Below, piece after piece: positions 1 to 7,770 of a stretch of 9,758 bases of DNA; within the stretch, counting starts at the first letter, position 1, and each line of letters begins with the position of its first letter. The position numbers and the translations under genes are program-made. The notes under the pieces are model-generated. The model worked only from the letters and a program-made list of their open reading frames with translations, searched no databases and was not told where the DNA came from. The stretch lies in contig JACQCB010000061.1 in the NCBI GenBank assembly GCA_016201805.1, positions 1-9,758 of the forward strand. The letters are read 5' to 3'. The stretch is from Nitrospirota bacterium. Lineage in GTDB: Bacteria; Nitrospirota; Nitrospiria; Nitrospirales; Nitrospiraceae.

Positions 1-1
1 A

Positions 2-2176
2 GCCAGACGTTTAGCCGAGCTGGTTCTGGAAGATTTTCGGGATGCCGAGCATGGCGGGTTCTTTACGACCGCCAGGGACCATGAGGCATTGATCCTCCGT
101 AGCCGCGAAGGTCCCGACGGCGCGACCCCCAGCGGCAATGCGGTGGCTGCCTCTGTGTTGGCCCGCCTGGCCTTTCACTTCGGCCGGACGGACTTCCGGG
201 AGGCTGCAACGGAGGCGATCCGTGCCTATGGCCGTCAAGTCGCGCGCTACCCCCGTGCCTTTGCCAAGAGCCTTGCCGTTGTGGATTTGCTCCTGACCGG
301 TCCGACGGAGCTGGCCTTGATCGGGACACCGGGCGAGCCGGGCTACGAAGCCCTCCATGCTGAGGTCAACCGCCACTATCTCCCCAACCGGATCATCGCG
401 CACCACGATCCGAACGGCCCGGCCACGCAGCACCCCCTGCTGATCGGCAAGGGCAAAGGATTGGTCAACGGGAAGGCGGCCCTCTATATCTGTCGAAACT
501 TCGCCTGCCAGGCACCGATCGCAGTCCCAGAAGCCGTTGCGGAAGCCTTGCACAAGCACGTATCGGGAGGGGCAACGGATTCGACCGCGGGGCAGAAGGC
601 ACTCGACGGTCGGCAGCTCCAGGGCCATGCGACAGCTGGCGGCACCGGTGCTTACGCCGTCCGCTTCGTGAATCACTCACGAAACACCTGGGGCTACGGG
701 CCCCTGGGCTCGACCGGTCTCACCGTCAGCAAGCTTGGCTTCGGCGGCTATCGCGTCGATGAGGAAGAACCCGAACACCGTGCCGCACTCGTCAAGGCCT
801 TGCGGGAGGGCTGTAATCTCATCGACACCTCCACCAATTACATGGACGGCGAAAGCGAGCGGCTGGTCGGGTCCGTCTTAGCCGAGTTGATCGCACAGGG
901 GAACCTGACACGGAACGAAGTCATCGTTGTCTCCAAGATCGGCTATGTGCAGGGCCAGAACCTCAAGCAAGCGGAGGCCCGCGAGAAAGCCGGCAAGCCC
1001 TACCCCGATATGGTCAAGTACGGCGAGGGCATCTGGCATTGTCTGCATCCGGAATTTTTGGCCGACCAGTTGCACCTGTCGCTGGATCGTTTGGGGCTAG
1101 ACACCCTGGATGTCTGCCTTCTGCACAATCCGGAATATTTCCTGTCCGATGCGATGCACCGCCGGGAGGATCAAAGCACCGAGGGCATAGTCAGGCTGCG
1201 CAAACGATTTTACGACCGCCTCCAGCAGGCCTTTGCCTACTTCGAAGCCCAAGTCGCCGCAAGCCGCCTGCAATATTACGGGGTGTCTTCCAATACCTGC
1301 ACGGCGCCGGCCGAGAATCCGGAGGCCACGTCGCTGAGTCTCATGCTGGATGCCGCAACAGCCGCGGCCGAGCAAGCAGGCAGCCGGACCCATCACTTCA
1401 GGGTGCTCCAGTGTCCGATGAACCTCCTTGAGTCGGGCGCGCTTCTGACCGCCAACACCGGTCCCAGCGGGAAGCAGGCTCTTCTCGATCTGGCGAGAGA
1501 GGCTGGCATGGCGGTCCTCGTCAATCGTCCGTTGAATGCCATGCCGGCCAAGGGAGGGACCATGATCCGCTTGGCCGAGCTGCCGATCGAGCCCTCGACG
1601 GTCTCCTTTGAAAGTCAGAAAGGCATAGTCGCAGGGCTGGAGCAAGAGTACAGGCGAGAAATCGCCCCGCAGGTGCCGCATTCCGGTCAGGGGCTTTCGC
1701 CTCAGGAGTACTTCACCTGGGCGGATGAACTCGCCAAGATACGTCCCCGCATCCAGAGCCTGGAACATTGGGAACAGGTCGAGAATCAGATGATCGCTCC
1801 GCACATCAATCAGGTGCTCCGCGCCTTGACGCAGATCATGACCGGTGAGTTGGGTGACCGCTGGCAGGACTGGCGGGAACGCTATCTGCCTGAATTGCTG
1901 GTGCTGTTGAAGGAACTGCGGCGGGAGGCGACGATCAAAAGCCGGGACACAACCTCGGCCATCACTACGCTCATCGATGTCTTGCTCCCGGAGGCCAAGC
2001 GGAAAGAGCCCTTGTCACGGAAGGCTCTGTGGGTGGTGGCGTCGACCCCCGGCGTCACCAGCGTCTTGAACGGGATGAGGACGCCCGCCTATGTGGACGA
2101 TTCGATGGCGATCCTGAACTGGGAGCCCCTGCCCAACATCCGTCCGATCTGCGAAGCGTTGAAAGCGGCTTCTTAG
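2..2176 (+). CDS. DUF255/YyaL-type protein fused to a long aldo/keto reductase (5' end outside window)
   Basis: The frame is open from the left edge, so the gene starts upstream; the TTG at 89 lies inside conserved sequence and is not the start. The first part (to about 570) matches the C-terminal end of the DUF255/YyaL/SPATA20 family (thioredoxin-like domain plus an alpha/alpha barrel): DGATPSGNAVAA at 116-151 and CRNFACQAP at 491-517. A linker of about 40 residues follows. From 689 an aldo/keto reductase begins (YGPLGSTGLTVSKLGFGGYRV-like opening). Its catalytic tetrad is visible: Asp 824-826, Tyr 839-841, Lys 935-937, His in LLHN 1124-1126. The C-terminal nucleotide-binding segment TPGVTSVLNG is near 2045-2075. 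The reductase part is about 495 residues against the usual 280-340, owing mainly to a helical charged insertion at about 1560-2015. Expected activity is NAD(P)H-dependent carbonyl reduction in the cytoplasm; substrate unknown. DUF255 function is poorly known. No good internal Shine-Dalgarno precedes the reductase part, so a single fused protein is likely. Confidence 0.85.
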   Translation, partial: ARRLAELVLEDFRDAEHGGFFTTARDHEALILRSREGPDGATPSGNAVAASVLARLAFHFGRTDFREAATEAIRAYGRQVARYPRAFAKSLAVVDLLLTGPTELALIGTPGEPGYEALHAEVNRHYLPNRIIAHHDPNGPATQHPLLIGKGKGLVNGKAALYICRNFACQAPIAVPEAVAEALHKHVSGGATDSTAGQKALDGRQLQGHATAGGTGAYAVRFVNHSRNTWGYGPLGSTGLTVSKLGFGGYRVDEEEPEHRAALVKALREGCNLIDTSTNYMDGESERLVGSVLAELIAQGNLTRNEVIVVSKIGYVQGQNLKQAEAREKAGKPYPDMVKYGEGIWHCLHPEFLADQLHLSLDRLGLDTLDVCLLHNPEYFLSDAMHRREDQSTEGIVRLRKRFYDRLQQAFAYFEAQVAASRLQYYGVSSNTCTAPAENPEATSLSLMLDAATAAAEQAGSRTHHFRVLQCPMNLLESGALLTANTGPSGKQALLDLAREAGMAVLVNRPLNAMPAKGGTMIRLAELPIEPSTVSFESQKGIVAGLEQEYRREIAPQVPHSGQGLSPQEYFTWADELAKIRPRIQSLEHWEQVENQMIAPHINQVLRALTQIMTGELGDRWQDWRERYLPELLVLLKELRREATIKSRDTTSAITTLIDVLLPEAKRKEPLSRKALWVVASTPGVTSVLNGMRTPAYVDDSMAILNWEPLPNIRPICEALKAAS

Positions 2177-2194
2177 CCTCCGCCGGTCTTGCCA

Positions 2195-2200
2195 TAAAAT
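2195..2200 (+). promoter_or_regulatory. possible -10 element before the alginate-export gene
   Basis: TAAAAT matches the sigma70 -10 consensus at five of six positions and sits in the only AT-rich stretch of the 80-bp gap. No good -35 lies 16-18 bp upstream, so this is weak. The gene could also be read through from the upstream reductase gene. Confidence 0.2.
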
Positions 2201-2228
2201 TATCCGGTTCAAAGTAGTTGTGCTACCA

Positions 2229-2256
2229 TCCCGCTAAACCTGTGTAGGGAGCGGGG
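2229..2256 (+). promoter_or_regulatory. possible hairpin over the ribosome binding site of the outer-membrane barrel gene
   Basis: CCCGCT at 2230-2235 is complementary to AGCGGG at 2250-2255, with an added T-G wobble (2229/2256). Within the loop CCT (2239-2241) can pair with AGG (2246-2248) around a GTGT loop. The downstream arm contains the purine-rich Shine-Dalgarno (AGGGAGCGGGG) and ends one base before the ATG at 2257. Pairing is seen directly; a regulatory role is inference. Confidence 0.35.
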
Positions 2257-3822
2257 ATGATTGGCATGATCGGTCTATTGCGAGGGCTGGTTTCGGCTGT
2301 GTGGTTGTTCGTGGCCGCGACCCATCTGAACTTGGGAACGGCCCAGGCCAGTCAGGATTCTGCTCCCGCTGGGACGGAGCCCCCTTCAGCCAGCCGGGAA
2401 GATCAGACGCGAGAGCGTCCTGATGAACCTGCGCGAGACATCACGCACTTCCACAGAGACCGCGCCATCTATAAAGAAGGCACGAGGGAAAAGCAGCCGG
2501 TTAATTGGCCCGATGCGTCGGTTCTGATACTGGACAAGACCGAACTGCATCTGGACAAGGCCTTGAAGAATCCGGACTGGCTGCACCTCGGCTTGCACCA
2601 GCGGACTCGCTACGAAACGCTCAGCGAACCCTTTCAGAAAGGCCAGGCCAGCGGCGAGCACATCGTCGCGCTCCAAACTCTGCCGAGTCTGGGCATCCAC
2701 CACAAGTCGTTCCGGTTTTTTGCGGAGATGATCGATGCCCGTGTCTACGGCTCGTCGGACCGGTTCGTCAGGACCGATTCGTTCGTGGATCAGACGGATA
2801 TCTTGCAGCTCTATGGAGGCTTGGGCGAGCACAACTTTCTGGGGACGGGACTCCATGCCGAGGCGACTTTTGGCCGGCAAACGCTCGACATCGGTTCGCG
2901 ACGCTTGATCGGGCGCAATCAGTTTCGGAATACGATCAATGCATTCGACGGCCTTCACGTCAGCCTCGGAGACGACAAGGTCTGGCAGCTGAGAACCTTC
3001 GTGCTTGCGCCGGTCCAGCGGCTCACGGTCAAGCCAGATGCCGAGGCGCGAACCTTGCTCTGGGGCGCTTTCTTAGGGCAGAGGGGACTCAAGTGGGCCC
3101 ATACGGATCTCTATCTGTACTTTTTGGAAGATGAAATCAAGCCCGGCGCCGTGCCGGGCTTGCAACGATCGTTGCTCATGCCTGGGTTCCGACTGTTCAA
3201 GGAGGCGGCCCCAGGAGAGTTCGACTACGAAGGCGAAAGCATCTGGCAGATGGGACGGGCCGCCTTGGTCCAGGGAGGCCCGCAGATGGACAAGTTCGCC
3301 CACTTCCAGCACATTCAGATCGGCTACACGTTCAACGCTCCCTGGAAGCCGCAATTGCTTATTCGCTACGACTATGCCAGCGGCAATCGCGATCCCAACG
3401 GCAAGACCGACGGGCGATTCGACACCTTGTACGGTCCCGTCAATTTCGAGTTGAATCCGACCGGCATCTTCGAGGTCTTTGCCCGGTCGAACATCAGCTC
3501 TCCTGCCTGGAGACTGGCGGTCGAACCGACCGAACTGTCACGGGTGACGTTCCAGCACCGTCTTTTTTGGCTGGCCCAGTCGCGGGATCAATGGATCAAT
3601 ACGGGGTTGCAAGACCAGACCGGCAGGGCAGGCAATTTCCTGGGACATTTCTTCGAAGCGAGAGGACGATGGTTGCTGTCGTCGAATTTCTCCTTGGAGC
3701 CGGGCTGGTGTTACTTGGCCAAGGGAAGTTTTATTTCCAACCTGCTGGCCGCCGGAGCTCCGGGCACGCCCAACGATAGGAATGCGACCTACTCCTACAT
3801 CCAGGCGGTGATGAACTTCTAA
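2257..3822 (+). CDS. alginate-export-family outer-membrane beta-barrel protein
   Basis: A 521-residue exported protein. The N-terminus is a signal peptide (hydrophobic run VSAVWLFVAATHLNL, likely cleavage after AQA near residue 32), followed by a charged, proline-rich stretch to about residue 95. From there the sequence resembles the alginate_exp family (AlgE-like barrel): NPDWLHLGLHQRTRYETL, repeated alternating polar/hydrophobic strands, and the typical Arg/Asp/Tyr/Trp-rich pattern. It ends in Phe (YSYIQAVMNF), the usual C-terminal aromatic signal for outer-membrane insertion. AlgE of Pseudomonas is about 490 residues, so length fits. No alginate synthesis genes are nearby, so the substrate is unknown; many relatives in non-alginate makers are annotated only by family and may be general or specific porins. 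The start at 2257 has GGGAG just upstream; ATG 2266 is an alternative. The stop codon abuts that of the convergent lipoprotein gene. Confidence 0.82.
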   Translation: MIGMIGLLRGLVSAVWLFVAATHLNLGTAQASQDSAPAGTEPPSASREDQTRERPDEPARDITHFHRDRAIYKEGTREKQPVNWPDASVLILDKTELHLDKALKNPDWLHLGLHQRTRYETLSEPFQKGQASGEHIVALQTLPSLGIHHKSFRFFAEMIDARVYGSSDRFVRTDSFVDQTDILQLYGGLGEHNFLGTGLHAEATFGRQTLDIGSRRLIGRNQFRNTINAFDGLHVSLGDDKVWQLRTFVLAPVQRLTVKPDAEARTLLWGAFLGQRGLKWAHTDLYLYFLEDEIKPGAVPGLQRSLLMPGFRLFKEAAPGEFDYEGESIWQMGRAALVQGGPQMDKFAHFQHIQIGYTFNAPWKPQLLIRYDYASGNRDPNGKTDGRFDTLYGPVNFELNPTGIFEVFARSNISSPAWRLAVEPTELSRVTFQHRLFWLAQSRDQWINTGLQDQTGRAGNFLGHFFEARGRWLLSSNFSLEPGWCYLAKGSFISNLLAAGAPGTPNDRNATYSYIQAVMNF

Positions 3823-4317
3823 CTACTGGAGGGCTCGTTCGACCAACTGGCCTTCCACCTGGACCCGCTTCCGTTCCAGTTCGTGTTTCTGCAGGCGCAG
3901 GTCCTCCACCGCTGTTTCGAATCGTTGCTGGCGGACATGCCATTCCTCCAACAATTGGAGTTTCCCGCTCGGATTCTCGTCGGCCTGTTTGACCCGTTCC
4001 TTTGCAAACATAAGCTGGTCACGCTGCAATATCCACTGTTGCTTGTGGAGTTGCGCGCTGGTCAGGTCCAACGTCCGCAACTCGCGCAGCGTCGGATCGG
4101 TCGCTTCCGGCATCCCCTGCAGATCGGCGATCCGTTTCGTGATCTGTTCGAGGCTGATGCCCAGACGAATGATCTCCTTGTTGATCAGGCCGAGAGCGGG
4201 ATTGCCGGCCGGTTCGGCTTTCTGCTCCGCACTCCCCGCTCCAGCACAGCCAATCATCCCTGCCAGCGCCCCACACATCAGTGCGCCCATCACCATCGTC
4301 CTCAGTCCTCTTGCCAT
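3823..4317 (-). CDS. putative coiled-coil lipoprotein, function unknown
   Basis: A 164-residue protein starting at the ATG whose complement is 4315-4317, chosen because GAGGAGG lies just upstream on the - strand. A longer frame to 4431 has no such site and would bury the signal peptide. The N-terminus has Arg residues, a hydrophobic core (MVMGALMCGALAGMIGC) and a lipobox-like MIGC with Cys at residue 24; the next residue is Ala, which in enterobacteria would favour the outer membrane. The mature part, about residues 40-164, is almost entirely charged and helical with heptad-like spacing (for example LINKEIIRLGISLEQITKRI and RQQRFETAVEDLRLQKHELE), so one or two long coiled coils are expected. 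I do not recognise a family. It is divergent from the RND efflux operon across 186 bp and convergent with the barrel gene with zero spacing. A periplasmic accessory or structural role is possible but unproven. Confidence 0.72.
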   Translation of the reverse strand: MARGLRTMVMGALMCGALAGMIGCAGAGSAEQKAEPAGNPALGLINKEIIRLGISLEQITKRIADLQGMPEATDPTLRELRTLDLTSAQLHKQQWILQRDQLMFAKERVKQADENPSGKLQLLEEWHVRQQRFETAVEDLRLQKHELERKRVQVEGQLVERALQ

Positions 4318-4403
4318 AGCGCCTCCTCGCAATAGATCCATCTGCTGACACAAGGCCATAACACATTGGCTTCGCAGCATCAAGCATTGGCATGGCCCTG
4401 AGA

Positions 4404-4425
4404 TGCAATAACGCTTGATAATGCA
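4404..4425. promoter_or_regulatory. imperfect dyad, possible operator in the divergent region
   Basis: The 22-bp segment beginning TGCAATA and ending ATAATGCA has two half-sites that match as inverted repeats at 7 of 11 positions, with perfect TGCA ends. It overlaps the candidate -35 of the efflux promoter, where a repressor would act. No regulator gene is in the window. Weak symmetry, so tentative. Confidence 0.2.
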
Positions 4426-4443
4426 ACGCACATGGCTTACAAA
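4415..4443 (+). promoter_or_regulatory. candidate sigma70-type promoter of the efflux operon
   Basis: TTGATA (4415-4420, five of six to TTGACA) and TACAAA (4438-4443, four of six to TATAAT) are separated by 17 bp, the optimal spacing. This is the best such pair in the divergent gap and lies 60 bp before the permease start, leaving a leader of about 50 nt. On the opposite strand a weaker pair (TTGATG at 4378-4383, TATGGC at 4355-4360, spacing 17) could serve the lipoprotein gene. Confidence 0.4.
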
Positions 4444-4503
4444 TTCCTATGCTCAGTGCGAATATCTGCCCCAGTACGATTCGTAGTTAATCGGAAACAT
4501 TGA

Positions 4504-7500
4504 ATGGTTCGTGCCTCGCTGAAAAATCCTTACGCCGTCGTGGCGATCAGCTTGATCGTCATCATCCTCGGCGTGGTCTCCTACAAGAAGATGGTGGTGG
4601 ACATCTTCCCGGAGATCAACCTGCCGGTCGTGGCCGTGGTCACCTTCTACAAAGGCATGGGGCCCTCCGAAATCGAAGGGGCGATCACCCTGCGTCTCGA
4701 GCAACTCTACCTGCAGGCGTCTTACATCGAACACATCGAGTCCCGCTCGCTGCCCGGCGTCAGTCTTGTCAAGATTTACTTTCAACCGTCCTATGACGTC
4801 AATGCTGCCGTGGCGGAAATCACGAGCTTGACCTATTCCACCCTCCGCTACCTGCCGCAGGGCGTGTTCCCGCCCATCATCGTGAAATTCGGCGCCACCA
4901 GTCTCCCTATCGCAGACCTGACCGTCAGCAGCGAGACGATGGGTGAGAAGGAAGTCCGCGACCTGGCCTATTTCACGGTGCGGCCTCAATTCGGCGGCGT
5001 GCCGGGCATTTCGCTGCCCCCGACCTTCGGCGGCGAGGTCCGCCAGATCACGGTCTTTCTGGACCGGGAACAGATGCTGGCCCGAGGTATCTCGACCAGC
5101 GACATCGTCAATGCGGTCAATACCCAGAGCCTCCTGCTCCCGGCCGGGGACGTCAAGATCGGCGATTTCGACTACAACCTCTACACCAACAGCATGATCC
5201 AGGTCGTGGATCAGATGAACGCGATTCCGGTCAAGATCATCAACGGTGTGCCGGTGTCCCTGAAAGAAGTGGGCAAGGCGGTGGACTCCACCATGATCCA
5301 GACCAACGTCGTCCGCATCGACGGCCACCGGTCGGTCTATATCCCGGTGATGAAGCAGGCCGGGGCCAACACGCTGGCCGTGATCGACGGCATCAAGGCG
5401 GCGCTGCCCAAACTGATCGGCTTGCCGGCCGGGCTCGACGTGAAGCTGATCTTCGACCAGTCGCTCTACATCCGCCAGTCCATCCAGACGCTGGAGCACG
5501 AAGGGCTCATGGGAGGCGGCCTCGCCTGCTTGATGGTGCTCTTGTTCCTGGGGAGCCTCCGGTATACCGTGATCATTGCGCTGGCCATTCCCCTGTCCGT
5601 CACGGCCGCCTTCATCGGGCTGTATTTCACCGGGCATACCATCAACATCATGACGTTGGGCGGCTTGGCGCTGGCGGTCGGCCGGTTGGTGGATGACGCC
5701 ATCGTGGTCGTGGAAAATACCCACCGGCATTTGGATATGGGCAAATCGTCCTTGCAAGCGGCCGGCGATGCAACCAGTGAAGTGGCGCTTCCGATGCTCG
5801 TAATCACGATCACCGTCTTCCTTGTCTTTCTCCCCATCGCGTTCTTCACCGGCATCATCAAGTTCCTCTTTGTTCCCCTGGCGCTCTCGGTCGGCTTCGC
5901 GATGATGGCGTCCTATGTGGGGGCCCTCTCCGTGGCGCCTGTCTGCCTGGCCTTTTTGCTGAAGGGCAAGCATGGCGCGGAAGCGGCGCATGAGAAACAA
6001 GCGGCATCGGGCTTGACGGCGCTGTGGCAGAAGATCAACCTCTTCGACCCCTTCGTGGTCCGGTACGTGCAGGCGTTGCGCTGGTGCCTGCGGCACAAAG
6101 CCATCGTGATCGTCACGGTCGCGGCGATTTTTGCCGGATCGATCGCCATGGCGCCGCGCCTGGCCACCGAGTTTTTTCCGAAAGTAGACGCGGGCCAGTT
6201 CATCCTGAATGTCGGGGCTCCGGAAGGCATGCGGGTGGAGAAGACCGAAGCGATCGTGGGCAAGATCGAGACGCTCATCCGCGAGGTCATTCCGCCGGAT
6301 CAATTGGAGCAGATCGTGGCCAACATCGGCGTGCCGCAGGGCTGGATGGTGCTCTATACGCCGGTCGTAGGCCCCCACCAGTCGTTCATTCTGGTCAGTC
6401 TCAAGCAAGGCCATACCGTAAGGACCGACGACATGGTGGACGCGCTCCGTGAGAAGCTGGAGCGGGAATTGCCGGGCCTGAAGTATGCGTTCCAGACCGG
6501 CGGCATCGTGAGCGACGTCTTGAACTTCGGCCTGCCAGCCCCCATCGACATCAAGGTCAGCGGCCCACGTTTGACTGAAGTCGCCCAGGTCGCCTCCCGC
6601 ATCCGTGAGGTGGCTGCCCTGGTTCCCGGGACGGTGGACGTGCAGGTGCGGCAGGGCATGAGTTATCCTGAGCTGCACTTGGCCGTTGATCGGTCCAAGG
6701 CGGCCTACCTCGGACTCAACGAGCAAAAGATCGTGACCGACGTGATCACGGGGCTCAGTTCCAACGTGCAGCTCAACCCCGGCTACTGGATCGATCCCAA
6801 ATCCAACAACGCCTATTTTGTGGTCACCCAGTATCCAGAGCAGACACTGACCAAGTTCGAAGACTTCCTGAACATTCCGCTCGTAGGCGTGAAGGTGGAG
6901 GAGGCCGGTTCTGCGAGCGCCGTCTCCGCCCAGAACCGCGGCAGCGCGCTCGCCTTGCAGCAGACGCCGTTCCCCGAGCGGCCGACGCTTCCGCAGGCCG
7001 AGGGCGCCGCCCGCGCGCCGGTCGTGCTGCGCGATCTCATCGAAGTGACCAGAAAAAACGGGCCCGAGACGGTGGACCATTACAACCTCCAGCGGACCAT
7101 GGACGTCTTGGTCGATGTGCCGGGGAACGACCTCGGCCGTGTGGCCGGCAAGCTCGAAGAGGCGCTCGCCAAGCTGGACCTGCCCAAGGATGTCGTGGTT
7201 ACCTTCAAGGGCGAGGTGGACAGCATGCGCCAGGCGCTGGTCGGATTCGGCGGAGGGCTCCCCCTGGCGATCGTCCTCATCTACCTCGTGATGGTCGGCC
7301 TGTTTCGCTCGTATCTGGATCCCTTCGTGATCATGTTTGCGGTCCCGCTGGGACTCATCGGTGTGATTTGGATGTTGTTGCTGACCAACACCTCGCTCAA
7401 CGTGGAATCCCTCATCGGCACTCTAATGATGATCGGCATCGTGGTCTCCAACAGCGTCTTGCTCGTGGACTTTGCCAATCAGCGGATGCGGGAAGGCGCC

Positions 7501-7761
7501 CCGCTGGAAGAAGCCGTGGTGGATGCGGGCCGCCTCAGGATCCGTCCCATTTTGATGACTTCGCTGGCCACCATCATCGGTCTGGCGCCGATGGCGTTGG
7601 GGATCGGTGAAGGCAGCGAGGCGAATATGCCGCTGGCGCGGGCGGTCATCGGCGGACTCTCCGTGTCCACCGTGATGACCCTGCTGTTCATCCCCGTCCT
7701 GCATGCGCTCGCCCGACGCAGCTCGATGGTCGAGGCGGTCGCCTCGCCCAAGGGCAGTTAA
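4504..7761 (+). CDS. RND-family efflux permease (AcrB/HAE-type)
   Basis: A 1085-residue inner-membrane pump of the resistance-nodulation-division superfamily, expected to export a substrate by proton antiport with the adaptor and channel encoded downstream. TM1 is residues 10-28, followed by the family motif VDIFPEINLPVV. A large periplasmic loop precedes TM2 (about 336-355). TM4 carries GGLALAVGRLVDDAIVVVEN with the proton-relay Asp397-Asp398. The second half repeats the plan from about 530 (TM7, then TEFFPKVDAGQF). TM10 reads GIVVSNSVLLVDFANQ: AcrB Lys940 is replaced by Ser982. TM11 keeps RPILMTSLA (Arg1014). AcrB has 1049 residues; much of the excess is an Ala/Gln/Pro-rich insertion at 800-839. 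An in-frame TGA at 4501-4503 immediately precedes the ATG; the ribosome site is weak (GGAAA, 4493-4497). Drug versus other hydrophobic export cannot be told apart; the lack of CusA-like metal motifs argues weakly against a heavy-metal pump. Confidence 0.95.
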   Translation: MVRASLKNPYAVVAISLIVIILGVVSYKKMVVDIFPEINLPVVAVVTFYKGMGPSEIEGAITLRLEQLYLQASYIEHIESRSLPGVSLVKIYFQPSYDVNAAVAEITSLTYSTLRYLPQGVFPPIIVKFGATSLPIADLTVSSETMGEKEVRDLAYFTVRPQFGGVPGISLPPTFGGEVRQITVFLDREQMLARGISTSDIVNAVNTQSLLLPAGDVKIGDFDYNLYTNSMIQVVDQMNAIPVKIINGVPVSLKEVGKAVDSTMIQTNVVRIDGHRSVYIPVMKQAGANTLAVIDGIKAALPKLIGLPAGLDVKLIFDQSLYIRQSIQTLEHEGLMGGGLACLMVLLFLGSLRYTVIIALAIPLSVTAAFIGLYFTGHTINIMTLGGLALAVGRLVDDAIVVVENTHRHLDMGKSSLQAAGDATSEVALPMLVITITVFLVFLPIAFFTGIIKFLFVPLALSVGFAMMASYVGALSVAPVCLAFLLKGKHGAEAAHEKQAASGLTALWQKINLFDPFVVRYVQALRWCLRHKAIVIVTVAAIFAGSIAMAPRLATEFFPKVDAGQFILNVGAPEGMRVEKTEAIVGKIETLIREVIPPDQLEQIVANIGVPQGWMVLYTPVVGPHQSFILVSLKQGHTVRTDDMVDALREKLERELPGLKYAFQTGGIVSDVLNFGLPAPIDIKVSGPRLTEVAQVASRIREVAALVPGTVDVQVRQGMSYPELHLAVDRSKAAYLGLNEQKIVTDVITGLSSNVQLNPGYWIDPKSNNAYFVVTQYPEQTLTKFEDFLNIPLVGVKVEEAGSASAVSAQNRGSALALQQTPFPERPTLPQAEGAARAPVVLRDLIEVTRKNGPETVDHYNLQRTMDVLVDVPGNDLGRVAGKLEEALAKLDLPKDVVVTFKGEVDSMRQALVGFGGGLPLAIVLIYLVMVGLFRSYLDPFVIMFAVPLGLIGVIWMLLLTNTSLNVESLIGTLMMIGIVVSNSVLLVDFANQRMREGAPLEEAVVDAGRLRIRPILMTSLATIIGLAPMALGIGEGSEANMPLARAVIGGLSVSTVMTLLFIPVLHALARRSSMVEAVASPKGS

Positions 7762-7765
7762 AGGA
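7760..7765 (+). promoter_or_regulatory. Shine-Dalgarno of a 13-codon mini-ORF
   Basis: AAAGGA overlaps the TAA stop of the permease gene and sits 5 bp before the ATG at 7771, ideal spacing for initiation. Confidence 0.45.
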
Positions 7766-7770
7766 ACCGT

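Noticed and set aside
11..676. A 221-codon antisense frame at the left edge
   Set aside because: It lies opposite conserved DUF255 sequence, and its translation shows no family features.
668..690. GTG at 668 as a separate start for the aldo/keto reductase
   Set aside because: It is in frame, but no purine-rich ribosome site precedes it and the frame upstream is conserved DUF255 sequence, so a fused product is simpler.
4318..4431. Longer start for the lipoprotein gene at 4431 adding 38 residues
   Set aside because: The extension has no Shine-Dalgarno, would put the signal peptide internally and overlaps the candidate efflux promoter; the start at 4317 has GAGGAGG upstream.
4453..7080. An 875-codon open frame antisense to the permease gene
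   Set aside because: It mirrors the codon bias of the GC-rich permease gene. Its translation is dominated by His, Arg, Asp and Gly with no domain I can recognise, while the + strand product is an unmistakable RND permease.
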